From DATHSY01 sp046729855 (GTDB lineage Bacteria; Actinomycetota; UBA4738; HRBIN12): DNA of 64,000 nt. The notes under the pieces are model-generated. The model was not told the origin of the DNA. It was given only the letters and a program-made list of their open reading frames with translations, and did not search any database. Both the position numbers and the translations under genes were made by a program. The stretch's first letter is position 1, and each line of letters opens with the position of its first letter. The stretch is taken from contig JBKPHM010000047.1 of assembly GCA_046729855.1 (NCBI GenBank), positions 89,066-153,065 of the forward strand, written 5' to 3'. Shown piece by piece: positions 8,505 to 17,120 of this stretch.

Positions 8505-8599
8505 GGCCAGTTCCTAGCACACGGCCGCGCGATCGGGCCGCCGTCGGCCCGATGGGCCGCCCGACGGGCACGCCGTGGACACACGTGGCGGTGCGTCCG

Positions 8600-8605
8600 G
8601 ATAAT
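8600..8605 (+). promoter_or_regulatory. -10 element GATAAT, leaderless-type
   Basis: GATAAT lies 8 nt before the GTG of the sulfotransferase-like gene, in the 109-bp gap between divergent genes. It has five of six matches to TATAAT. No Shine-Dalgarno sequence is visible. Confidence 0.4.
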
Positions 8606-8613
8606 CCCGGACC

Positions 8614-9354
8614 GTGTCAGGCGACCTGGTCCGCCGCGCCGTGTACGCGATCAAGACGCGAGTGGCGCGGCACCCGGCGCTCGCCCTGCCTGTCGCGCGG
8701 ATCCGCGGACACGGCGTCGTCGTGTCGAGGGACTCCGACATCCTGATCGAGGGCTATCCGCGGTCGGGGAACACCTTCGCGGTCGTGGCGCTGCAACGGG
8801 CACAGCCCTCGCCCGTGCGCGTCGCGCACCACGTCCACGCGCCGGCCCACGTGATCGCGGCGATCGGCCTGGGCGTTCCCGCGATGGTCGTGATCCGCGC
8901 ACCCGAGGATCCCGTCCTCGGGTACACGATCTGGAACCCCGAGGTCACCGTCGAACAGGCGCTCCGCGGCTACGTCCGGTTCCACGAGCCGCTCGTTCCA
9001 TACGCTCACGATGTGCTAATCGCGACGTTCGACGAGGTCGTCGCGGACTTCGGCCTGGTCGTGCGGCGCCTCAACCGCCGGTCCGGCACGTCGTTCGTCG
9101 AGTTCGAGCACACGCCCGAGAACGTGCAGGCCGTCTTCGACGAGATCGAGGAGCACTTCAAGGTTCAGGTGGGCACCGGCCCACAGCTCGAACGCAAGGT
9201 CGCCAGACCGTCCGAGGAGCGGAACCGCCTGAAGGAGGAGCGCCGCGAGGTCTATCGCGGCCCGGCGCTCGCCTCGCTGCGAGAGCGAGCCGAGGACCTG
9301 TATCGACAGTTCGCCGAGGTACGCCGACACGAGCCGGCGGGGGGACCGTCGTGA
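8614..9354 (+). CDS. sulfotransferase-like protein
   Basis: 246 residues. ILIEGYPRSGNTF at about residues 46-58 matches the 5'-phosphosulfate-binding loop of sulfotransferases (YPRSGNT), which bind PAPS. VVIRAPEDPVLGYTIWN near residue 95 corresponds to the 3'-phosphate-binding region (usually R-P-D/S), and a basic C-terminal part with KVARPSEERNRLKEERREV follows. The family transfers sulfate from PAPS to hydroxyls of glycans, lipids or small molecules. The catalytic His/Glu is not obvious to me, so activity is not certain. The GTG start is placed by frame and the upstream -10 element. The stop overlaps the GTG of the next glycosyltransferase (GTGA), so the two are probably coupled; a sulfated glycan is an attractive guess. 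Confidence 0.65.
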   Translation: MSGDLVRRAVYAIKTRVARHPALALPVARIRGHGVVVSRDSDILIEGYPRSGNTFAVVALQRAQPSPVRVAHHVHAPAHVIAAIGLGVPAMVVIRAPEDPVLGYTIWNPEVTVEQALRGYVRFHEPLVPYAHDVLIATFDEVVADFGLVVRRLNRRSGTSFVEFEHTPENVQAVFDEIEEHFKVQVGTGPQLERKVARPSEERNRLKEERREVYRGPALASLRERAEDLYRQFAEVRRHEPAGGPS

Positions 9355-10481
9355 CGCCCCGGGTCCTGTTCGACGCGACGTCGCTGCCGCCGAGGCCGGC
9401 CGGCGTCGGCCAGTACATCCTGAACCTGCTCGCCCACCTCGCGCGGCGCCCCGAGGACCTCGATCTGCACGTAGCCGTCAAGCGCGCAGACGTTCAGTTG
9501 GTCGCCCGAGCCGCGCCGGGCGCCACGCTGCACGAGACGGCGATCATCGCCCGCCCCCTGCGCCTGGCGTGGGAGCAGACGGTGTTGCCGCAACTGGCGC
9601 GACGCATAGGCGCCGACCTCGTGCACGGCCCGCACTACACGCTCCCGCTGCTGCCGGGTCCGGCAGCGGTCGTGACGTTCCACGATCCGACGTTCTTCAC
9701 CGATCCAGAGTTGCACGAGCGCTCGAAGGTCGCGTACTTCCGGGCGATGACCAGGCTCGCGACGCGTCGGGCCGCCCGAGTGATCGCCGTGTCGCAGTAC
9801 GCGCGGGCCGCGGCCGAGCGCTTCTCGCACGCGGACCCCGGCCGGATCGACACCGTGTACCTCGGCGTCGACGTGCAGCGGTACGCGACGGAGGGCGACC
9901 CCGACGCCGACGAACGGCTCAGGTCGGCGCTCGGCGTCGCGCTGCCGTACGTGCTGTGGATCGGGACGATCGAGCCGCGGAAGGACCTGCCAACGCTGGT
10001 CGAGGCGTTCGCCTCGCTCGCTGCCAATACCGGGCATCGGCTGGTGATCGCCGGGCAGCCGGGGTGGGGCGTGGACGCATTCGAGACGGCGCTCGAGCGC
10101 AGCGGGACGCGCGAACGTATCGTGCGCATCGGGTACGTGACCGAGGAACAAAAGCTCGCGCTGTACCGTGGCGCCGACGTCCTGGCCTATCCGTCGATTG
10201 CCGAGGGCTTCGGGATTCAGGTCGTCGAGGCGATGGCCGCCGGCTGTCCGGTGGTGACGACGACCGGCTCGGCGCCCGAGGAGGTGGGGGCCGACGCCGT
10301 ACTCCTCGTGCGGCCCCGCGACGCGGCGCAGCTCGCCGCCGCGCTCGAGCGGGTCCTGAACGACGCCGGCACGCGCGCGACGCTGATCGAACGCGGGCTC
10401 GCGCGGGCGCGCTCGTTCGACTGGAGCCGGACCGCCGACGGCACCGTCGGGAGCTACCGGCGCGCCCTCGGCGTCCGGTGA
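9351..10481 (+). CDS. GT4-family glycosyltransferase
   Basis: 376 residues from a GTG that overlaps the previous stop. The N-terminus has LFDATSLPPRPAGVGQYILN, the acceptor-side motif of GT4 mannosyl-/rhamnosyltransferase-like proteins, then VVTFHDPTFF. The C-terminal domain has WIGTIEPRKDLPTLVEAF (about 204-221) and LAYPSIAEGFGIQVVEAMAA (20 residues, near 281-300) with both donor-binding Glu residues. Translational coupling to the sulfotransferase-like gene suggests the two act on the same molecule. Acceptor and donor sugar cannot be read from sequence. Confidence 0.87.
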   Translation: MTPRVLFDATSLPPRPAGVGQYILNLLAHLARRPEDLDLHVAVKRADVQLVARAAPGATLHETAIIARPLRLAWEQTVLPQLARRIGADLVHGPHYTLPLLPGPAAVVTFHDPTFFTDPELHERSKVAYFRAMTRLATRRAARVIAVSQYARAAAERFSHADPGRIDTVYLGVDVQRYATEGDPDADERLRSALGVALPYVLWIGTIEPRKDLPTLVEAFASLAANTGHRLVIAGQPGWGVDAFETALERSGTRERIVRIGYVTEEQKLALYRGADVLAYPSIAEGFGIQVVEAMAAGCPVVTTTGSAPEEVGADAVLLVRPRDAAQLAAALERVLNDAGTRATLIERGLARARSFDWSRTADGTVGSYRRALGVR

Positions 10482-10487
10482 AGGCGC

Positions 10488-11348
10488 TCACGCGTAGTCG
10501 TAGAACCCCTTGCCCGTCTTCCGTCCGAGGTGGCCGGCCGTCACCATCCGCTTCAACAACGGCGGCGGCGCGAACCGGGCGTCCCGAAACTCCTCGTACA
10601 GCACGTTCGCGATCTGCAGGCACGTGTCGAGCCCGATCAGGTCCGCCAACCGCAGCGGGCCCATCGGGTGGTTCAGCCCGAGGTGGATCGCCGTGTCGAC
10701 GTCCTCGCGAGTGGCGAACCCTTCCTCGATCATGCGGATCGCATCGTTCAGGTACGGGATCAGCAGCGCGTTCACGATGAACCCCGCGCGATCGCGGGAG
10801 AGCACCACGGTCTTGCCGAGCCTCTCGCCGAACGCACACGCGAACGCGACCGTCTCGTCCGACGTCGTGATCGATCGGACGATCTCGATCAGCGCCATCA
10901 TTGGGACCGGGTTGAACCAATGCATCCCGACCACGCGGTCCGGCCGCCCGGTTGCCGCGCCCAGGTCGACGATCGGGATCGACGACGTGTTGCTGCCGAG
11001 CACGACCTCCGGACGTACGACGCGGTCGAGGTCGCGGAAGAGGCCAGCCTTGATCCCGGGGTCCTCGGTGGCCGCCTCGAGCACGAGGTCCACGTCGGAC
11101 AGATCGTCGATCGACGTCGTCCCGCGGACGCGGCCGAGCGCCGCCTCGCGGTCCGGGGCGGTGATCGTTCCGCGTCCGACCGCGCGGTCCAGAGACACCT
11201 CCAGGCGCTGACGGCCGCGTTCGACGAGGTCTGGCCTCGCCTCGAGGTAGACCACGTCGAGCCCGGCGCCGGCGGTCACCTCGACGATGCCGGCGCCCAT
11301 GACGCCGCACCCGATCACGCCGACGCGCTCGACGTCCTCGGCCCTCAC
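10488..11348 (-). CDS. 3-hydroxyacyl-CoA (3-hydroxybutyryl-CoA) dehydrogenase
   Basis: 286 residues, the usual length for a stand-alone HBD/PaaH/FadB2 enzyme. It oxidises (S)-3-hydroxyacyl-CoA to 3-oxoacyl-CoA with NAD+. The N-terminal Rossmann motif is VGVIGCGVMGAGI (about 8-20); the catalytic region has VGMHWFNPVPMM (about 136-147) with the His, and the C-terminal dimerisation domain includes GFIVNALLIPYLNDA and HPMGPLRLADLIGLD. GTG start at 11348 overlaps the stop of a nine-codon upstream reading frame (see separate entry). It fits beta-oxidation with the acyl-CoA dehydrogenase encoded at 12750. Paralogue specificity is not decidable. Confidence 0.9.
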   Translation of the reverse strand: MRAEDVERVGVIGCGVMGAGIVEVTAGAGLDVVYLEARPDLVERGRQRLEVSLDRAVGRGTITAPDREAALGRVRGTTSIDDLSDVDLVLEAATEDPGIKAGLFRDLDRVVRPEVVLGSNTSSIPIVDLGAATGRPDRVVGMHWFNPVPMMALIEIVRSITTSDETVAFACAFGERLGKTVVLSRDRAGFIVNALLIPYLNDAIRMIEEGFATREDVDTAIHLGLNHPMGPLRLADLIGLDTCLQIANVLYEEFRDARFAPPPLLKRMVTAGHLGRKTGKGFYDYA

Positions 11349-11374
11349 GGCCGCTCCGTGACGAGGGTCCTCAT
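11345..11374 (-). other. possible nine-codon leader reading frame
   Basis: An ATG at 11374 opens a frame for MRTLVTERP whose TGA (11347-11345) overlaps the GTG start of the hydroxyacyl-CoA dehydrogenase gene (GTGA). A TAGGCT hexamer at 11385-11390 lies 10 nt upstream of this ATG. If transcription starts near the ATG, the dehydrogenase would be reached by termination-reinitiation. It could equally be chance. Confidence 0.3.
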
Positions 11375-11429
11375 GCGAAGCCGAAGCCTACTGGCTCCCT
11401 ACCTACCGGGAGACGGTGGGCTCCGACGG

Positions 11430-12620
11430 TCAGCAGACGGCCTGGAGCAGCGGCCAGGGGTTGACCGCCGGGGACGAGCCGGTATCGATCACCGAGTACC
11501 CATAGGGGCTCGCCGGCCACTCGTTGGGATCCGGTGTGACCTTCGGATGCCACTCGAAGTGATCGTGCGGCGTGTTCGTGTCCCCCGTCTCGCCGACGTA
11601 CCCGATCACGTCGCCGGCCTTGACCGGACCGTCGGACTTCGCCGAGTACCCAGACAGATGCGCGTTGTACACGTAGCCGTGCGCCCCGTACACGTACACG
11701 GCGCTGCCGCCGAGCGTGTTGTACGAGGATCTCGCGTAGCCGTCGAAGGGCGCGCGGACGTTCGTGCCCATCGGCGCGATGATGTCGTTCCCGGCGTGCG
11801 GGTGGTAGCCGCCCGCGTAGCGCGGCGCGCCGAAGCCGTCGTAGAGCGCCCGGGGCTGGTCGACGGGGCAGTATTTGAAAACGCCGCTCGCGGCCGGGCC
11901 CAGCCCGGCCGCGGCGGCGAGCCGCCGCTCCCACTGCTCCTTCTCCCGCAGCTTCTCCTTGGCGATCCTCTCGGCACGCGCCATCTTCGACCGGAGGTCG
12001 TCGTACAGACGTTGCTGTTCCTCGAGCCGAGCCGCGAGCTCGGCCCTGTCCTTGTTCACGGCCTGGAGCGCCTCGGCCTGCTTTTTGGCGAGGCGCTCCT
12101 GGTCGCGCAGCTTGGCCGAGAGCTCGTTCTTCAGGTTCTGGTACTGGTTCGCTAGGTCGGCATCCGAACGCGTGAGCGCGTCGACGTACTCCATCCTCGC
12201 GGACAGGTCCGCGAACGACGTCGCCCCCAGCACGAACTCGAGGTTGCTCGCGGGTCCAGCCATGAACGTCTCGCGGGCACGGTCGTTGAGGCGCGCCTCG
12301 AGCTCGGCGTACTCGTCCTGCGCCTCGGCGAGCGCGGACCTGGTCTCGCGAAGGGCCGACACGATCAGCTCGAACCGTGCCTCGGCAATCTGGACCCTCT
12401 CCCAGAGCCTGGCGGCCTCGGCGGACCGAGCGTCGAGCCGACGCCGCGTGGCGGCGATCTGCTTCTCGAGGCGCGCGACCTCCGCCTTCGCGTCGGCGTA
12501 GGCCTCCTTCGGCGACCTCGCGATCGCGGCCGGAGCGAAGAGGCCCAGCAGGGCGATGGCCGAAACGACGCCGAGCAGGCGGCGCGCGAGGACCCCGGAT
12601 CGCTCCCGCGGTTCGGCCAT
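11430..12620 (-). CDS. secreted coiled-coil M23 peptidase (murein hydrolase or activator type)
   Basis: 396 residues from the ATG at 12620, which is preceded by GAAGG; a GTG 42 nt further up is an alternative. A signal peptide (about 10-34, LLGVVSAIALLGLFAPAAIA) leads to a long coiled coil (about 40-245) rich in Glu/Lys/Ala/Arg, then a C-terminal M23 metallopeptidase domain. That domain shows HAGNDIIAPMG (zinc-binding H-x3-D) and HDHFEWHP in place of the usual HxH, so all zinc ligands appear present. The EnvC/NlpD/RipA-like layout suggests cell-wall cutting or activation of an amidase during division. It acts outside the cytoplasmic membrane. Confidence 0.85.
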   Translation of the reverse strand: MAEPRERSGVLARRLLGVVSAIALLGLFAPAAIARSPKEAYADAKAEVARLEKQIAATRRRLDARSAEAARLWERVQIAEARFELIVSALRETRSALAEAQDEYAELEARLNDRARETFMAGPASNLEFVLGATSFADLSARMEYVDALTRSDADLANQYQNLKNELSAKLRDQERLAKKQAEALQAVNKDRAELAARLEEQQRLYDDLRSKMARAERIAKEKLREKEQWERRLAAAAGLGPAASGVFKYCPVDQPRALYDGFGAPRYAGGYHPHAGNDIIAPMGTNVRAPFDGYARSSYNTLGGSAVYVYGAHGYVYNAHLSGYSAKSDGPVKAGDVIGYVGETGDTNTPHDHFEWHPKVTPDPNEWPASPYGYSVIDTGSSPAVNPWPLLQAVC

Positions 12621-12749
12621 GGGGAAGGCCCTTCTGTACCGGACGAGTTGCGGTGCTGTCAACCTGAAACTCCCAGCGTGGACCCCCCCGATTGGCGCGG
12701 TTCAAACACCAGGTCGGCCGAACGCCGCCCGCGCTTGAGCCGAGCGGGC

Positions 12750-13901
12750 CTAGAGCTCCGTCTCGGGCAGCCCCAGCGACCGCGCAATCAGGACGCGCTG
12801 GATCTCGCTGGTCCCCTCGCCGATCTCGAGCACCTTGGCGTCGCGGTAGAACCGCGCGACCGGGAACTCCTCGATGAAGCCGTAGCCCCCGTGGATCTGG
12901 ACGGCCTCGCGGGCGCAGTCGACCGCGATCTCGCTCGAGTACAGCTTGGCCATCGCGGCCTCGGTCTTGAATGGCCGCTGCCGATCGCGCAGCCACGCGG
13001 CCCGCAGGTAGGCCAGCCGCGCGTTCTCGACGGCCACCTTCATATCGGCGATCTTGAACTGGAGCCCCTCGAAGCCGCCGATCGGACGGCCGAACGCCTC
13101 GCGCTCGGTCGCATACCGCACGCTCTCGTCGAGGCACCCCTGCGCCAGCCCGGTCGCGAGAGCGGCGATGGCGACTCGGCCGTCGTCGAGGACCTCGAGG
13201 AACTGCGCGTAGCCGTGGCCGCGCTCTCCGAGCAGGTTCTCCCTCGGGACGCGGACGCCGCCGAACGAGAGCTCGTGCGTGTCGCTCGCGTGCCAGCCGA
13301 GCTTGCGGTACGGCGGCCCCACCCGGAGCCCGGGCGTGTCCGTCGGGACGAGGATCGCGCTCAGCCCTCCCGCCTCCTCGTCGATCGCCGCGACCGTGCA
13401 CACCTTCGACAGCGGGGTTCCCGAGTTCGTGATGAACGCCTTGCTTCCGTCGATCACCCACTGATCGCCGTCGAGGCGGGCCCGGGTCGAGAGCGACCGC
13501 ACGTCCGTGCCGCCTCCTGGCTCCGTCAGGGCGAAACAACCCAGGACCTCGCCGCGGCACATCGGTGGGAGCCACCTCGCGCGCTGCTCGGGTGTGCCGA
13601 ACCGGTGGATCGGGTTGGCGCCGAGCCCGACCGCGGCCTCCAGCGTGATCGCGACCGACGAATCGACGCGCGCGAGCTCCTCGATGCACAGGCACAGCGT
13701 GACGAGGTCCGCCCCGAGCCCCCCGTCCTCCTCGGGGAACGGCACCCCGAAGAGCCCGAGCTCGCCCATCTGCCGGACGATCTCGAGGGGGAACTCGTGA
13801 TCGCGATCGAGCCGCTCGGCCTGCGGCGCGACGACCTCGTCGGCGAACGCGCGGACCGCGGCGCGCAGGTCGCGCTGCTCCGGCGTGAGGTCGAAGTCCA
13901 C
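12750..13901 (-). CDS. acyl-CoA dehydrogenase
   Basis: 383 residues, full length for a short/medium-chain FAD-dependent acyl-CoA dehydrogenase, which introduces the C2-C3 double bond of acyl-CoA and passes electrons to ETF. Seen: the FAD/substrate segment GCFALTEPGGGTDV (about 124-137), the WVIDGSKAFITN strand, and the C-terminal signature with IHGGYGFIEEFPVARFYRDA and EIGEGTSEIQR (the Glu of EGTSE is the usual catalytic base position). The GTG start lies 7 nt after a TACCCT box, so the message may be leaderless. Chain-length or branched-chain preference cannot be told. Probably works with the hydroxyacyl-CoA dehydrogenase nearby. Confidence 0.92.
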   Translation of the reverse strand: MDFDLTPEQRDLRAAVRAFADEVVAPQAERLDRDHEFPLEIVRQMGELGLFGVPFPEEDGGLGADLVTLCLCIEELARVDSSVAITLEAAVGLGANPIHRFGTPEQRARWLPPMCRGEVLGCFALTEPGGGTDVRSLSTRARLDGDQWVIDGSKAFITNSGTPLSKVCTVAAIDEEAGGLSAILVPTDTPGLRVGPPYRKLGWHASDTHELSFGGVRVPRENLLGERGHGYAQFLEVLDDGRVAIAALATGLAQGCLDESVRYATEREAFGRPIGGFEGLQFKIADMKVAVENARLAYLRAAWLRDRQRPFKTEAAMAKLYSSEIAVDCAREAVQIHGGYGFIEEFPVARFYRDAKVLEIGEGTSEIQRVLIARSLGLPETEL

Positions 13902-13908
13902 GGGCGAA

Positions 13909-13914
13909 AGGGTA
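13909..13914 (-). promoter_or_regulatory. -10 element TACCCT, leaderless-type
   Basis: TACCCT (reverse strand) is 7 nt upstream of the GTG of the acyl-CoA dehydrogenase gene, in the 48-bp gap after the cyclase-ATPase gene. No Shine-Dalgarno sequence lies between. Confidence 0.5.
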
Positions 13915-13949
13915 GCCGTCCCCCCGGCGGATACTGGGCCGGCCCCGAC

Positions 13950-16900
13950 CTAAACGGTCGAGGCGTTGGCGATCAGGTCGGGCTCGCGGAGCGCCTGCTC
14001 CTGGTGGCCGCTCGCGAGGAGCTCGCGGACACGCTCGAGATGCTCGTCGCCGCCCACGACATCGGCGCCGAAGAGCCGACCGACCCACCACTCGGCGGCC
14101 GCGATCGTCCCCTCGAGGCCCCGGTCGCGCTCGATCGCGAGCGCGGCCATGGCCCGTTCCAGCGCGCCCTCGCGATCCCCCTCGGCGAGGAACACGACGG
14201 ACTCCGCGGTCAGCAGGTCAGACTGCCGGTCGGGGTTCTCCATCGCGACGCCGGAGGCCTCGCCGATCACCTGGCGCGCGGCGGCCGTGTCGCTCGCCAT
14301 CACGAGGACGTGAGCGAGCGAACTGGCCGTCCACGAGATCATGCTCCGGTCCTGCACGTCGCGGAACAGCCGGAACGCCTCCCGCAGGTCGCGCAGCGCC
14401 GCATCGGTCCTGCCCGCGAGCCGGTGCAGATTGCCGCGGGAGGTGAGGGCGCTCGCCAGCTCCCACCGCGCGCCGAGGTCGCGCAGCGTGGCCACGGCTA
14501 CGTCCAGGTGCGGGAGCGCCTCGTCCAACCGCATCATCCGGCGCAGGGCGTTGCCGACGACCTCCCGCGCCGTCGCCTCGGAGAAGCGGTCGCCCTTCGA
14601 CGCGGCGATCTCGAGGGCCTGCGAGCCGAGCAGCAGCACGTCCTCCTGGTCGCCGACCGGCTCGACGAACCCAGCCAGGGTGATCAGCGCGCGCGACTCG
14701 CCCCACGGGTCGGACCCGGGCGCGGCCCGCGCGATCTCGAGCGCCTCCTCGACCATCGCGCGAGCCGTCGGGAGGTCGTCCCGCCAGTAGGGGGCCCACG
14801 CCGCCTGGAGCAGCGTCCGCAACAGGATCCGTCCGTCACCGTGTTGTCTCGCCGCCGCCAGGGCGCTGTCGAAGTCCTCGAACGCCTTGTCCGGGTTGCC
14901 ACGGACCGACAGCTCGATGTCACCAAGGAACCGCGACGCGTGCGCACGGATCACCGGGTCCTCGCTCCCGATCTCGAGCGCTCGCCGGAGCGGCGCCACG
15001 GCAGCTTCGAACTCGCCCAGCCAGTAGCGCGCCTCGCCCAGCCGCGACAGAACGCGGGCCTGCTCGATCCCCCACCCGCGTTCGGGACCCGAGAGCGTCA
15101 GCGCGCGCTCGTAGAGGTCGGCGGCGGGGCGTGGCTCCGAGTTGTCCATCGCGACGTCGGCGGCACGCACGAGCGCCGTGATCGCGCGTTCCGCGAGCGT
15201 CCGGTCGCGGGGATCGAGGTCGAGCGACTCGCGGGCCGCACGCTCCCTGTGATACGCGATCGCGCGCGGATAGCGCGCGGCCGTCCCGGGGTCGCCCTCG
15301 AGGCCGTCCGCCACCACATTGTGCAGCCGCAGGCGCTCGCGCTTGGGGAGGCTGTCGTACGCGACGTCGCGCACCAGCCCGTGCCGGAACCGCCACACCT
15401 CCGGCCGCTCGTCGTCGCGCGCGAGCAGCTCCTCCTCCTCCAGGAGCTTGAGCACCTGCTCGTCGGGCTCGCAGATCAGCGCGAGCTCCGACAGATCGAA
15501 GCTCGAGCGAGCGAACACCGATGCCTTCCTGACGACGTCGCGAGCGTCGCTCGGGAGGTGGTCGATCCGGGAGGCGATCACGGCCTGCACCGTAGGCGGC
15601 AGCAGCAGCTCGGTCAGCGGCGCCGCGTCAGGCGGCAGCTCCGCCTGGCGATGCAGCAGCATGCTGGTCGTCTCGACAATGAAGAACGGGTTGCCGCCGG
15701 CGTGTCGCGCGATGCGCTCGGCCGTGCGCTCGTCGAGGTGCTCGCCAGCCTCCCTCGCCAACATGACCGCGTCGTCGACTGACATCGGCTCGAGGTACAG
15801 GTTCACGGAGTCGCCGAGCCCGCCGCCCCACTCGGGGCGTTCGTCGAGCAGGTCGAACCGCGCGACGACGAGCACCACGAGCGGCACGTCCTTCGCCTCC
15901 CGCACGACCTGCTCGACCACGTCCAGCAGCGGCGGATCAGCCAGATGCATGTCCTCGAAGATCAGCACGACCGTCCCCGTGCGAGCGAGCCCTTCGAGGA
16001 GCCGCAGGAGGCCGGCCCGGATCTCGGCCACGCGATAGCGGCGGTCCTCCCGCGTTTCGCTGCCCAGTCCGACGACGAGGCCGAGGCGCGCCGCGACGAG
16101 CTTCGCTTCGTCGACCGGACAGCACGCGTTCACCAGCTCGTCCAGACGGTCACGCAGCTCGCTGGGCGGGGCGTCGGGCTGGACGCCCATCTCCTGGAGC
16201 AGCATCTGCCCGATCGCCGCGAATGTGACGTCCTCCTCGAATGCGCTCGCCCGCCCCTGCAGGACCCGCGTCGCCTCCGGCAGCCCTCCGACGAATTCCT
16301 CGACCAGCCGGCTCTTGCCGATCCCAGGTTCGCCGACGAGCGTCACGACGTGACCCCGCCGCGACTCGGCCGCGCGTTCGAGCGTCTCGGTCAGCATTCG
16401 TAGCTCGCGCCGCCGGTCGACGAACGCGATCGTGCGGCCCTTGTCTCGCGCCGACAGCGACGTCACCGCGTAGAGCCGGAGCGCCTCGTCGAAGCCCTCC
16501 GCCTCGACGTCCCGTCGCTCGCCGAACTCCACGACATCTCGCGTGAGCATCCACGTCGTCTCGCCGACGACGACCGTGTCGGGATCCGCCGCCTGCTGGA
16601 GTCGCGCGGCGGCGTTCACGACGGCGCCGAACAGCAGGCCGCGCTCGGCGGCCTCGGACCCGATTGCGACCGGCCCGGTATTGACGCCGACGCGGACAGG
16701 GAGCGCGAGGGGGAGACCGAGCGCGCCGCCGATCCGTCCGACGCGCTCGACGACGCGCAGCCCGGCCCGGACCGCGCGAAAGGCATCGTCGGCGTGCGTC
16801 TGCGGCAGCCCGAACACGCCGACCACCGCGTCGCCCGCGAAGTTGTACGCCTGTCCCCCGAGCGCCGCGAGCTCCTCGGTGACGAGCTGGTAGTACGCCG

Positions 16901-17093
16901 CGATCACCTCGCGGTACGCCTCCGGATCGATCGCGCTGGACAGCCGCGTCGAGCCGACGAGGTCCGTGAACACGACGGTGACCACCTTGCGCTCCTCCGG
17001 CGCCGGCGCGCCGACGGGCAGGCCGCAATTAGGGCAGAACCGCGCTCCCGGGGGCAGCGGCTGGCTGCATCGCGGACAGGTCGCCTGGCTCAC
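13950..17093 (-). CDS. zinc ribbon-adenylate/guanylate cyclase-AAA ATPase-TPR regulator
   Basis: 1047 residues from the GTG at 17093; a TTG three bases upstream is possible, but the TATCCT box 6 nt before the GTG favours the GTG. Domains: zinc ribbon CPRC...CPNC (6-23); class III cyclase domain (about 36-210) with metal Asp in FTDLVGS (44) and GDAVVGVF (88), and the transition-state Asn/Arg pair in VVNAAARL (160, 164); STAND/AAA ATPase with Walker A GEPGIGKS (254-261) and a LIFEDMHLADPP Walker B near 365; then a long TPR-like helical region to the C-terminus. The usual adenine-selecting Lys before the second metal site is replaced (QAYNFAGDA), so cyclase activity is uncertain. Likely a signal-integrating protein; ligand unknown. 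Confidence 0.88.
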   Translation of the reverse strand: MSQATCPRCSQPLPPGARFCPNCGLPVGAPAPEERKVVTVVFTDLVGSTRLSSAIDPEAYREVIAAYYQLVTEELAALGGQAYNFAGDAVVGVFGLPQTHADDAFRAVRAGLRVVERVGRIGGALGLPLALPVRVGVNTGPVAIGSEAAERGLLFGAVVNAAARLQQAADPDTVVVGETTWMLTRDVVEFGERRDVEAEGFDEALRLYAVTSLSARDKGRTIAFVDRRRELRMLTETLERAAESRRGHVVTLVGEPGIGKSRLVEEFVGGLPEATRVLQGRASAFEEDVTFAAIGQMLLQEMGVQPDAPPSELRDRLDELVNACCPVDEAKLVAARLGLVVGLGSETREDRRYRVAEIRAGLLRLLEGLARTGTVVLIFEDMHLADPPLLDVVEQVVREAKDVPLVVLVVARFDLLDERPEWGGGLGDSVNLYLEPMSVDDAVMLAREAGEHLDERTAERIARHAGGNPFFIVETTSMLLHRQAELPPDAAPLTELLLPPTVQAVIASRIDHLPSDARDVVRKASVFARSSFDLSELALICEPDEQVLKLLEEEELLARDDERPEVWRFRHGLVRDVAYDSLPKRERLRLHNVVADGLEGDPGTAARYPRAIAYHRERAARESLDLDPRDRTLAERAITALVRAADVAMDNSEPRPAADLYERALTLSGPERGWGIEQARVLSRLGEARYWLGEFEAAVAPLRRALEIGSEDPVIRAHASRFLGDIELSVRGNPDKAFEDFDSALAAARQHGDGRILLRTLLQAAWAPYWRDDLPTARAMVEEALEIARAAPGSDPWGESRALITLAGFVEPVGDQEDVLLLGSQALEIAASKGDRFSEATAREVVGNALRRMMRLDEALPHLDVAVATLRDLGARWELASALTSRGNLHRLAGRTDAALRDLREAFRLFRDVQDRSMISWTASSLAHVLVMASDTAAARQVIGEASGVAMENPDRQSDLLTAESVVFLAEGDREGALERAMAALAIERDRGLEGTIAAAEWWVGRLFGADVVGGDEHLERVRELLASGHQEQALREPDLIANASTV

Positions 17094-17099
17094 CAAGCC

Positions 17100-17105
17100 A
17101 GGATA
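17100..17105 (-). promoter_or_regulatory. -10 element TATCCT, leaderless-type
   Basis: TATCCT (reverse strand) is 6 nt upstream of the GTG at 17093 of the cyclase-ATPase gene. It lies within the 27-bp gap after the DUF35 gene and decides between the TTG and GTG start codons. Confidence 0.5.
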
Positions 17106-17120
17106 CGGGCGGCGGCGCCC

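Noticed and set aside
12648..15782. 1044-codon forward open frame
   Set aside because: It runs antisense to both the acyl-CoA dehydrogenase and the cyclase-ATPase-TPR genes, has the composition of a frame shadow (Arg/Ala/Pro/Leu), and shows no domain.
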